Shown here: piece after piece, positions 57,400-64,000 of the stretch
Layout of the letters: every line of letters begins with the position of its first letter
Position numbering within the stretch: position 1 is the first letter of the stretch
Origin: Rhodococcus sovatensis
Lineage (GTDB): Bacteria > Actinomycetota > Actinomycetes > Mycobacteriales > Mycobacteriaceae
Direction of reading: 5' to 3'
Length of the DNA: 64,000 nt
Assembly (NCBI RefSeq): GCF_037327425.1
Contig: NZ_CP147846.1
Span: 5,704,001 to 5,768,000, forward strand
The notes under the pieces: generated by a model
What the model saw: the letters and a program-made list of their open reading frames with translations, nothing else
Databases searched by the model: none
Told to the model about the DNA's origin: nothing
Position numbers and translations under genes: made by a program

Positions 57400-58386
57400 T
57401 CAGGTGTTCGACCGGGGAGTGGGGCTATTGCACGGGTGTTCGGCAGGCTTCCCGGCAAGCACTCGCACGACCTCTTCCGCGGCACCGCGCCGCAGCTCCG
57501 ATAGAGCGACGTCGGAAGTGAAGGCTATGTGTGGAGTGATGATGACGGAGTCATGGGCCAGTAATTCTGCAGGTACTATGGGTTCCCCTTCGAGTACGTC
57601 AAGGCACGCACCGCCGAGGTGCCCGGCATTGAGCGACTCGAGCAATGCAGCCGTATCGACAAGCCCCCCACGGCTTACATTGATCAGCACGGCACCGGGT
57701 CGCATGATGCGCAGTTCGTCCGCGCTGATCAGGTGTTGAGTCGCGTCTGTCAGCGGAACGTGTAGGAAAACAATGTCACTCGAGGACAGAAGTTCGTTCA
57801 TTGTCACGTTGGTGACGGACGAGGCACCGACTGGGGGAGTACGAGAATGAATGAGCACTTCGGCTCCGAAGCCTAGGAGTTTCGCCGCAGTTCGACGGCC
57901 AATCTTGCCGAATCCTATGATGCCGCAGGTGAGCGTGGACAGTCGGCGAAGCTGAAACCTCGAAGGATTCCACCTGCCCGCCCTGATTTCCCGATCGGCA
58001 TGTGCGACTCCGCGAGTCCATGCGAGCGCCAATGCGACCGCATGGTCCGACACTTCTTCCGTGCAGTAGTCCGGAACGTTGGTCACTACAACGCCGTGTG
58101 AGGTAGCCGTCGACACTGCGATGTTGTCGAGCCCTATGCCCAAACGCGTTATGACGCGCAGATTTTTTGCGCTGCTGATCGCTACGTCGGAAATTCTGTC
58201 CCAGCAGGTCAGGATTGCGTCAGGCTGAGTGTCGGAAACCAGCCGGTCGATCTCCTCGACGGGGTTGGGTCCTGCTCCGGCGGCAATCACAGTAATGCCC
58301 GCGTCCTCGAGAATTTTCCGTTCGATCGTATCGTCGGGCCATGCTCGGTCGGTCAGAATGGCCACTTGTCGACGGGGGTTTGGCAT
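57400..58386 (-). CDS. D-isomer-specific 2-hydroxyacid dehydrogenase
   Basis: A 328-residue NAD-dependent dehydrogenase. The NAD-binding loop is GFGKIGRRTAAKLLGFGAEV, ADELRIMRPGAVLINVSRGG and VDTAALLESLNAGHLGGACL carry the family signature and the catalytic arginine, and the late DSVIITPHIAF holds the catalytic histidine. It reduces a 2-keto acid or oxidises a D-2-hydroxy acid. A decayed duplicate of its 3' part lies at 62930. ATG 58386; a LacI-type operator lies 50 bases upstream. Confidence 0.92.
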   Translation of the reverse strand: MPNPRRQVAILTDRAWPDDTIERKILEDAGITVIAAGAGPNPVEEIDRLVSDTQPDAILTCWDRISDVAISSAKNLRVITRLGIGLDNIAVSTATSHGVVVTNVPDYCTEEVSDHAVALALAWTRGVAHADREIRAGRWNPSRFQLRRLSTLTCGIIGFGKIGRRTAAKLLGFGAEVLIHSRTPPVGASSVTNVTMNELLSSSDIVFLHVPLTDATQHLISADELRIMRPGAVLINVSRGGLVDTAALLESLNAGHLGGACLDVLEGEPIVPAELLAHDSVIITPHIAFTSDVALSELRRGAAEEVVRVLAGKPAEHPCNSPTPRSNT

Positions 58387-58435
58387 GTAGTTCCAATCGT
58401 TGGGCGCACCGTGTGAGCGGGGAGCGCGACGGCGA

Positions 58436-58449
58436 TGCTAACGATAGCA
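58436..58449. promoter_or_regulatory. LacI-type operator upstream of the catabolic operon
   Basis: TGCTA-ACGA-TAGCA is a perfect 5+5 inverted repeat with the central CG typical of LacI-family operators. It lies between the LacI gene (ends 58498) and the start of the 2-hydroxyacid dehydrogenase (58386). A TATGCT -10-like element just upstream of it would be blocked when the site is occupied. Confidence 0.75.
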
Positions 58450-58497
58450 CTCGGCATCGGGTTTTCATAGCATATGGATCGATGGCCTCTGCTTCGG

Positions 58498-59505
58498 CTA
58501 GTCGAGACGCGCTGTGCTGCCCCGGATCTGCAGGCGTCCGGACATCAGTGCTGTGTAGGCCGCCGAGTTGTCGGTTGGCGCGCGCAAACGGTCCACGACC
58601 CACAAGGCGCAGCTAGAGGCAGCCGCGGCTACGGGCAGAGTCATTGTGGTCAATCCTGGTCCCCACCATGAAAATCCAGGCTCGTCACCGAAACCGACAA
58701 TCGAGAGTCGATGCGGAACGGCGGTGGTGTCGGATGTCAGTGCATCGAGAACGCCGATCGTGAGCTGTACCGAACCGAGTACGAGTCCGGTAGGTGGCTG
58801 CTTCGATGCGAGTAGCTCTCTCACGACTTTCGCTGCGCCGTCGGGCGACGCCGGCGGAATCAAGTTTTGCAATTCGGGTTCGTCGGCCATCTGGTGGTCG
58901 CGGACCACACTTCGGTAGCCCCGAAGGCGCTCGGATCCAGTCGAAAGCGACAGTGGGCCACCGATGTACGCTACGCGAGTGTGGCCGAGCTGCGCCAAGT
59001 GGGCCGTTGCCTCGCGCAATGCCTCGTTGTCGCCTATCCCGAAGCACTGTTCACCCCAGCCTTGCTGCTTGCGCAAGAGCTGAACGTGTGGAATCGACTC
59101 GAGTAGTTTGACCAGCTCCGGGTGGGGGGAGCCGCTCGGTACCGCTATCAAAGCAGCGGCCTTGCCCGCGACAAGGTCGCGAACATGCCTCAATTCGGTG
59201 CTGCGATCGTCTCCTGATTCTGCGAGCATCAGGTGGTAGCCGTACTGACTCAATGTTACTGACAATTGGTGTGCAACATTGGCGTAGAAGCTATTTCGGA
59301 TATCCGGAACAATCAGTCCGACTAAATTGCTGGACTGCCCACGTACGATTCGGGCCGCACTATTGCCTGCATAGCCCATATCGGCCGCAGCTTCTCGCAC
59401 GCGTTGGCGAGTGTCGACGCTGATCCGATTGTCATCGGCCAGAGCACGCCCAACTGTGGATATCGAAACTTGTAGCCGTTCGGCAACATCCTTCGCAGTG
59501 ACCAT
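58498..59505 (-). CDS. LacI-family transcriptional regulator
   Basis: A 335-residue repressor. The N-terminal HTH is VTAKDVAERLQVSISTVGRA with the hinge helix RVREAAADMGYAGNSAARIV, followed by a periplasmic-binding-like sensor (LVGLIVPDIRNSFYANVAHQ ... LSIVGFGDEPGFSWWGPGLT). ATG 59505 is chosen because the HTH starts there and a LacI operator lies 24 bases upstream; an ATG at 59574 would put that operator inside the gene. It probably represses itself and the operon at 58386-54772; its ligand may be a sugar or an acid of that pathway. Confidence 0.9.
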   Translation of the reverse strand: MVTAKDVAERLQVSISTVGRALADDNRISVDTRQRVREAAADMGYAGNSAARIVRGQSSNLVGLIVPDIRNSFYANVAHQLSVTLSQYGYHLMLAESGDDRSTELRHVRDLVAGKAAALIAVPSGSPHPELVKLLESIPHVQLLRKQQGWGEQCFGIGDNEALREATAHLAQLGHTRVAYIGGPLSLSTGSERLRGYRSVVRDHQMADEPELQNLIPPASPDGAAKVVRELLASKQPPTGLVLGSVQLTIGVLDALTSDTTAVPHRLSIVGFGDEPGFSWWGPGLTTMTLPVAAAASSCALWVVDRLRAPTDNSAAYTALMSGRLQIRGSTARLD

Positions 59506-59528
59506 GGCACCTCGACCTCCCGCTGGCG

Positions 59529-59542
59529 GTTTAACGTTAGCA
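59529..59542. promoter_or_regulatory. LacI-type operator upstream of the LacI gene
   Basis: GTTTAACGTTAGCA resembles the element at 58436: the TTAGCA half is kept around the AACGTT centre. Its position just before the preferred LacI start is consistent with autorepression. Confidence 0.65.
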
Positions 59543-59630
59543 TCGATATCCGCGGGTTTGATGCCGCTACTCATAGCTACTACAGCAGCAGTTCGTTCTG
59601 GGGTAGCTCTGACCTGCGGTTGTAGTGGCA

Positions 59631-59769
59631 TCATTGGGCGATTGCCTGGTGTTTCGCAGCCGGGTCAAGATCCCCGGTCTCGTCGACGATGAGCACACCG
59701 GCCGGCTTGACGGCGCTCGCATGCCCCACGGGTTCGTAGCGGGAGAATTTCCGGTGCGATGCGGTCGAT
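59631..59769 (-). mobile_element. Possible IS701-like transposase remnant
   Basis: A minus-strand frame encodes SHRKFSRYEPVGHASAV, then KPAGVLIVDETGDLDPAA and a stop. The FxRxEP start and the GVLIVDETG core recall IS701-type DDE transposases (usual VLVVDETGFLKKG), with the intervening 40 or so residues deleted and the sequence degenerate after it. Too short for certainty. The rest of 59506-59994 shows no gene. Confidence 0.45.
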
Positions 59770-59994
59770 CAGCGTGCCCTACTCGTCCCACCATCGATTC
59801 GGGTCTATCCTGTGTTCTGCGGCCAGCGCTCAGTTGGTTTTGTCTTCACACCCAAAATGATCACGCGCTGGCCGCCTTGACCAGAGCACACAGGCCGCAA
59901 GCGGGGGCCGGAAGCGAACTACAGCTGTGGTTTTGGGGTCGAATAGATTGGTGGACCAGAAATCTAGCGGTCTCCGACACCGGACCTGGATTGC

Positions 59995-61011
59995 TCATGC
60001 AATCTCCTGTCCCTTTTGGTTGGCCTCATCAGGTGTGTTTGCAAGGTCGCAGACGACACGAAATCCGCCATTGCCCATCGTTGCGTCGGGTGAGTTGGAA
60101 GATCGCGCTGCAACTCGGTAGCGGTTGCAGTAGGAGTTGTGGCAGAGATATGACCCACCGCGCATGACGCGTTGGGTGCCCGTCGCCGGACCTTGGGGAT
60201 CGGCAACGGGGGACTGCTGGTAGTAGTTGGCGGAGAACCAGTCGTTGCACCATTCCCAGACGTTGCCAGCCGTCTGCATCAAGCTGTATCCATTCGGGCG
60301 GTAGCTTTTGACCGGCGCAGTTGTGAGGTGGCCGTCTTCGACGGTGTTGTCATTCGGGAACACTCCCTGCCAAATATTGCATCGCCAGCGTCCGCGGGGT
60401 GTAAGAGCATTGCCCCACGGGTAGCGCTGAGATTCGAGACCACCGCGTGCGGCGTACTCCCATTCCGACTCGGTAGGCAAGCGGGTACCTGCCCAATCGC
60501 AATACGCGCGGGCATCATTCCACGAGACGTGTACCACGGGGTGGTTCTGTCGTTCGGAGATGCCCGAGTTCGATCCGTTCGGATGCTTCCAATCGGCACC
60601 TTTGACTGCGAGCCACCACGGGGTGGCGTCGACCCGATGGAGTACGTCAGCGTGGGCACCATCGAATACGAGGTGAAAGACCGCGGAAACACCGAACTGT
60701 TCTGCCGTGCTGACGTATCCCGTTTCTTTCACAAATACCGCAAACTGTCGGTTTGTCACGGTGGTGGCGCTCATCCTGAACCCTGGGAGTAGAACGTCGT
60801 GGACCGGGGTTTCACCATCAGCGGAGTACCCCTCGTCGAATGCATCTCCCATGCGAAATTTGCCTGGCGGGATAGGTACGAACGGATGCGGCCTGACTGA
60901 GTTCTCAGATCGTCGAACAGTTTGCACGGATGCATGTTCGGACGCGAGGGCGTCTGCTTTCCGGTCGCTGTTGCCAGGCCGGCGGACCGAAGGTACGCAA
61001 CAGGTACTCAT
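59995..61011 (-). CDS. Formylglycine-generating enzyme (sulfatase-modifying factor)
   Basis: A 338-residue FGE-sulfatase-family protein. FVPIPPGKFRMGDAFDEGYS opens the domain, NHPVVHVSWNDARAYCDWAG and RLPTESEWEYAARGG follow, and MRGGSYLCHNSYCNRYRVAA carries Cys290 and Cys295, the copper-binding cysteine pair of true FGEs (many SUMF1-like proteins lack them). NGGFRVVCD is the expected end. It converts the sulfatase cysteine to formylglycine in the cytoplasm. AAGGAG precedes ATG 61011; 30 bases after the sulfatase gene. Confidence 0.95.
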   Translation of the reverse strand: MSTCCVPSVRRPGNSDRKADALASEHASVQTVRRSENSVRPHPFVPIPPGKFRMGDAFDEGYSADGETPVHDVLLPGFRMSATTVTNRQFAVFVKETGYVSTAEQFGVSAVFHLVFDGAHADVLHRVDATPWWLAVKGADWKHPNGSNSGISERQNHPVVHVSWNDARAYCDWAGTRLPTESEWEYAARGGLESQRYPWGNALTPRGRWRCNIWQGVFPNDNTVEDGHLTTAPVKSYRPNGYSLMQTAGNVWEWCNDWFSANYYQQSPVADPQGPATGTQRVMRGGSYLCHNSYCNRYRVAARSSNSPDATMGNGGFRVVCDLANTPDEANQKGQEIA

Positions 61012-61041
61012 GGTTCTCCTTCGATCCGTATGGTCGTGAAG

Positions 61042-62796
61042 CTAGTTCGCCCAGTCCGTCTTGAAGTACACAGGTGCCGAGCTGTCGCCGGAAGCGTTCA
61101 CATCCACGAAACTCGATGGGATGACGTTGTTTTCGAGTGCGTACTGGTCCCATAGTGCAGCCAATCGTTGTACTTCCTGGGGATTGCTGGCGGCAAGATC
61201 GGTGGTCTCACCAGGGTCGACTACAAGATCGTAGAGTGCGTACGTCCCGGTGCCACCGTTTCCCGGCGCGGCAAATACCAACTTGGAGTTCCCGTCACGA
61301 AAGGCACGCTCGCCGAACATGTCCAAGCCGAGTAGTTCGTCTCCGATGGCATCCGAGGTACCGTCGAGTAGCGGTTTGGCGCTGTCGCCGACGAGCACGT
61401 GCTCATCGACGATCGCGGCACCTGCGTAGTCGGCAAAGGTGGGATACAGGTCCCCGACCGACACGAGAGTGTCGACGATCCGAGGTCGATCGCCGTCTTG
61501 GCCGCGATCCGGTGTCTTGACGATCAAGGGGCTACGGGTTCCGCCTTCAAATACGGTGGACTTCGTGTGAAAAAACGGGCCAGAGGAAACCTGTGCGTTG
61601 GCTAGCGACAAAGTGGGCATTGATCCAGGTTTGCCGTAGGAGTCGAGGTCATCTACTAGTGGATAGTGTTCGTCGAGCCATTCGCGTGCACCAGGTGATT
61701 GGGTGTAGACGTCCTCTGAGAGTCCCGCGGCACCGTTGTCGCTTGCCACGACAATAAGTGTGTTGTCGTATTCGCCGGTCGTCTTCAGTTCGTCGATGAT
61801 CCGGCCAAGCTGCGTGTCGACGTGCTCGACCATCGCTGCGTACACCGCGAGTCGGTATGCGAGGTCACGCTTCTGTGGTGCGGTGAGGGTGTCCCAGTCT
61901 GGTGTCTGCGCTGGCCAGCGGGTGGCGACGTCGGCAACTATGAGCCCAAGGTCAACCATATTCTCGATGCGTTCGGCGCGAAGCGTCTCGAGGTTGTTGT
62001 TGTCTATAAAGATGTCCAGATATTTTTGAATGAGGGCGGCGTCTGGTTCGTGCAGCGGGTCGTGTGGAGCGGTGTACGCGAGATAGCCGAAATAGGGCTT
62101 GTCGGAGCTCGATCCGTTTCGGATCAGTTGCAGCATCTCGTCGGTGTAGGCGTCGGTGGAGTAGAAATCGGCCGGAAGCTCGGTGACGGGTTCGCTGTTG
62201 CGTTCGTAATTCAAGGTGTCTATCGGTTCCTGCCGCCCCGGAACCAGACGCAGCGCGTCTGCGTAGTGAGAGCCGCCTCCCTGATACATGGTGAAATTCT
62301 GGTCGAATCCGAGGTCCTGCGGCGTCTGCCCGTGTCCCATGCCGAGATGCCATTTGCCAACTTGGTAGGTGTTGTAGTCCGCAGCTGACAGCAATTCCGC
62401 GATCCCGATGTAAGTGCCTTCCAGCGAACCCTTATAACCGGGTGACCCGCTTGCGACTCCCGGTGCGATCAGGCCGTCCATCGAACCGAGACCAACCCGG
62501 TGCGGATCTTGTCCCGTCATCAGCGTCGCTCGGGTCGGCGCGCACACTGGATTTGCGTGGTAGTTGGTGAACTGCATGCCCTCGCCAGCGAGAGAGTCGA
62601 TGGTGGGGGTCGATATTGAGCCCCCGTATGCGCCTATGTCGCTGTAACCGAGGTCGTCCAAGAGCACCATCAAAATGTTGGGCGTGGCGGAGTCCACCTC
62701 TGCCGGCCCCTGGCTTGACAAGCTGCCGGAGCATCCGGTCGTGACCGCCAGCAGTGCTGACATACATACCCCGACACCTGCGGAGGGCCGAGCCAT
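61042..62796 (-). CDS. Type I sulfatase, lipoprotein
   Basis: A 584-residue formylglycine sulfatase. A signal segment ends in a lipobox-like AVTTGC (Cys22). NILMVLLDDLGYSDIG gives the first metal aspartates, NPVCAPTRATLMTG contains the CxPxR-type motif as CAPTR (Cys85 is the formylglycine site, with Thr in place of the usual Ser), and KWHLGMG and VASDNGA are further active-site motifs. An upstream in-frame TTG (62823) would add SRRIRGIR, an Arg-rich n-region that could suit Tat export. Desulfates an organic sulfate outside the membrane. Confidence 0.94.
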   Translation of the reverse strand: MARPSAGVGVCMSALLAVTTGCSGSLSSQGPAEVDSATPNILMVLLDDLGYSDIGAYGGSISTPTIDSLAGEGMQFTNYHANPVCAPTRATLMTGQDPHRVGLGSMDGLIAPGVASGSPGYKGSLEGTYIGIAELLSAADYNTYQVGKWHLGMGHGQTPQDLGFDQNFTMYQGGGSHYADALRLVPGRQEPIDTLNYERNSEPVTELPADFYSTDAYTDEMLQLIRNGSSSDKPYFGYLAYTAPHDPLHEPDAALIQKYLDIFIDNNNLETLRAERIENMVDLGLIVADVATRWPAQTPDWDTLTAPQKRDLAYRLAVYAAMVEHVDTQLGRIIDELKTTGEYDNTLIVVASDNGAAGLSEDVYTQSPGAREWLDEHYPLVDDLDSYGKPGSMPTLSLANAQVSSGPFFHTKSTVFEGGTRSPLIVKTPDRGQDGDRPRIVDTLVSVGDLYPTFADYAGAAIVDEHVLVGDSAKPLLDGTSDAIGDELLGLDMFGERAFRDGNSKLVFAAPGNGGTGTYALYDLVVDPGETTDLAASNPQEVQRLAALWDQYALENNVIPSSFVDVNASGDSSAPVYFKTDWAN

Positions 62797-62929
62797 GCGT
62801 ATTCCACGTATTCTTCTCGACAATGCACTTGCCTATCTGATCGGCTGGGAATTCGATGACCGGCTGGCCGAGCGATCGCTCCCGCCCTCAACTTTGCCGG
62901 AGATCCTCGTCTTCGTTGTCTCATCGGCT

Positions 62930-63320
62930 CACCAATGCGAACGAGGATTTGGGTGGTTGCACTGGTGTTCGGCAGGCTGCTCTTCGAGCACACGCACGAC
63001 TCCTTCTGGGGCGCTGCACCGCAGTTCCGAGCGAGCATCGTCGGAGCGACGATCACGGAGTCGTGACTCAACTGTTCCTCAGGTAATGCGAGTTCTCCTA
63101 CGATGACCTCGAACCCTGAGCCGCAGAGATGACCGAAATCGAGTGACTCGACCAACGCTGCCGTATCGACCAGACCCGCCACTGCCAAATTTGATTGGGA
63201 CAGCGCCGGGGTGCGAGATGCGCAGTTCGTGCGTGCTGATCATGTGGTGGGTTTCATCCGTCAGCGGAACGTTCAGGAAGACCACCTCGCTCGCGGATAA
63301 CAAATTATGTCCGGGGCAAG
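62930..63320 (-). pseudogene. Decayed duplicate of 2-hydroxyacid dehydrogenase 3' part
   Basis: Two frames give LLSASEVVFLNVPLTDETHH then MISTHELRISHPGAVPI, and GLVDTAALVESLDFGHLCG with LSHDSVIVAP. They align with residues from about 210 to the end of the intact enzyme at 57400, including a shared DNA stretch GGTGTTCGGCAGGCT. A frameshift near 63190 and loss of the NAD-binding half show it is inactive. It lies between the sulfatase (62796) and DUF1636 genes, so a copy of the module end was left behind by a duplication. Confidence 0.8.
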
Positions 63321-63342
63321 TTGATGGCACGCGTGGCGTCCT

Positions 63343-63708
63343 TTAGGTATCGAGTCGTGCTCTCCGCTTGGGAGTCACAGCGGTGATCGCGGCTACCAGG
63401 TTCGCCGGCACCTCCCATTCGGAAGGATGGCCGGTGGCTGAATGTTCGTAACTTGCGTGGGCTTGTCGGAGTGCTGCAGCGTCCTCGGGTGTCACACCGG
63501 AGAAGCGGACTCGGGACATTCCGGCACAGTCGAGTGCCACCACGCCGCCGTCCTTGCATGAACCGAGTTGCTTACACGTCCCGAGGCACTTGACGTAAAG
63601 AACTTGATTCGAGTCGGGCCGAGCACTGAAAATCTCAGCGACCGTAGTCGCATACACCCCACTTTCGGCGGTGTCGCGGGGGCAGGTTCTACAGACCATG
63701 ACTGTCAT
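63343..63708 (-). CDS. DUF1636 family putative metal-binding protein
   Basis: A 121-residue protein with VMVCRTCPRD near the N terminus, and QVLYVKCLGTCKQLGSCKDG, in which four cysteines are arranged like those of thioredoxin-like [2Fe-2S] proteins, then ALDCAGMSRVRFSGVTPEDA. DUF1636 proteins are often encoded near cobalamin or metal-related genes; their function is not established. GAAAGGACCCTC precedes ATG 63708. Divergent from the partial gene at the window end. Confidence 0.85.
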   Translation of the reverse strand: MTVMVCRTCPRDTAESGVYATTVAEIFSARPDSNQVLYVKCLGTCKQLGSCKDGGVVALDCAGMSRVRFSGVTPEDAAALRQAHASYEHSATGHPSEWEVPANLVAAITAVTPKRRARLDT

Positions 63709-63848
63709 GAGGGTCCTTTCCTCCACTGTGGTCGATCGGGGCGACCTGTTGTCGTGTGACTGAGCACACATCAGAATGAAGTGAATCACAATAGCGGCGT
63801 ACGAATGGCACCCATCCGTATTGCGTATTGGCCAACGCGTCAGCGGTC

Positions 63849-63926
63849 CCTCTAGTTTCAGACATCGAAGAGGTTGCTCCGGGCCAACGCAGGAGTCAGC
63901 CGTAGAGCATGCGGCTCACACCTGCG
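63849..63926 (+). other. Two consecutive hairpins in the leader of the last gene
   Basis: CCTCT (63849) pairs with AGAGG (63869), and a longer hairpin joins CGCAGG-AGTC-AGCCG (63888-63902) with CGGCT-CACA-CCTGCG (63912-63926). Together they fill the leader between the DUF1636 promoter region and ATG 63965. The order stem-internal loop-stem is suggestive of a structured leader, but no known riboswitch consensus was recognised. The rest of 63709-63964 shows no gene. Confidence 0.35.
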
Positions 63927-63964
63927 GTAACCAGCACTTTCTCTCAAAGCTCGAAGGAGTTCTC

Positions 63965-64000
63965 ATGATTCGACAAGATCGCTGTGACAATCACATGTGG
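63965..64000 (+). CDS. Start of an unidentified gene, cut by the window edge
   Basis: GAAGGAG lies six bases before ATG 63965, and twelve codons (MIRQDRCDNHMW) follow without a stop. The product cannot be identified from this fragment. The strong ribosome-binding site and the structured leader are the only support. Confidence 0.5.
   Translation, partial: MIRQDRCDNHMW

Noticed and set aside
63780..63964. Cobalamin, SAM-type or ykkC-type riboswitch
   Set aside because: The hairpins are real, but I could not match the conserved core of any of these classes; kept only as an unassigned structured leader.

Overview
The window looks like a chromosomal accessory region of a high-GC mycolate actinobacterium, most likely Rhodococcus or a close relative. 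The reasons are its GC-rich codon use, many GTG starts, chains of 4-base ATGA/GTGA gene overlaps, a mycofactocin-type short-chain dehydrogenase (SDR), and a density of SDRs, acyl-CoA dehydrogenases, CoA transferases, P450 and Baeyer-Villiger enzymes typical of that genus. This is an inference from gene content; no rRNA or tRNA gene was recognised.

Region A (1-28.2 kb) is a catabolic island for what is probably a cyclic or terpenoid-like compound. It encodes an oxygenation module (P450 24147, [2Fe-2S] ferredoxin 25389, ferredoxin reductase 25706), alcohol-oxidising enzymes (SDRs and the ADH at 27164), an ene-reductase (267), a Baeyer-Villiger monooxygenase with a long N-terminal extension (11937), candidate lactone/ester hydrolases (6368, 14397, 22219), two CaiB/BaiF CoA transferases, two acyl-CoA dehydrogenases, an enoyl-CoA hydratase and a MaoC hydratase, plus an MFS transporter. 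No acyl-CoA ligase is present in this part, so CoA activation probably goes through the CoA transferases. A recurring ATCCAAT/TGGATCCA motif lies at seven promoter regions from 7.4 to 22.1 kb, including that of the only GntR-type regulator (11099). This suggests one regulon. The 0-5.1 kb part has a different palindrome and a flavin reductase fused to an IclR-like sensor domain.

Region B (28.3-50.4 kb) holds an efflux pump with its TetR repressor and two operators, then an amino-acid-type catabolic cluster: two sarcosine-oxidase-like FAD enzymes, a D-cysteine-desulfhydrase/ACC-deaminase-like PLP enzyme, an enolase-superfamily enzyme, an ABC importer whose operon also contains a BisC-type molybdoenzyme, and RidA. 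Two YheO/DauR-like regulators flank it. Next comes a decayed stretch (42.65-45.9 kb) with remnants of a flavin monooxygenase, an alpha/beta hydrolase, an ACT-domain protein, an SDR and a TetR regulator. The AhpD-like and OsmC genes survive intact there. A PatB-type C-S lyase, a second RidA and an amino-acid permease follow. A second scar at 30.66-31.26 kb joins an ACT-protein fragment, the 5' end of a serine hydrolase and the 3' end of a RetSat/CrtI-like oxidoreductase.

Region C (50.4-64 kb) begins with an IS110 remnant. It contains an intact serine hydrolase whose promoter matches the scarred copy in region B, a large STAND-type LuxR regulator, an IS3 remnant, and a LacI-controlled operon (2-hydroxyacid dehydrogenase, FAH-family hydrolase, acyl-CoA ligase) with two LacI-type operators. 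Beyond a possible IS701-like remnant lie a lipoprotein sulfatase with its formylglycine-generating enzyme, a decayed duplicate of the 2-hydroxyacid dehydrogenase, a DUF1636 protein and the start of one more gene. Remnant transposases and pseudogenes are concentrated at the junctions between functional modules, which is consistent with assembly by successive insertions and deletions.
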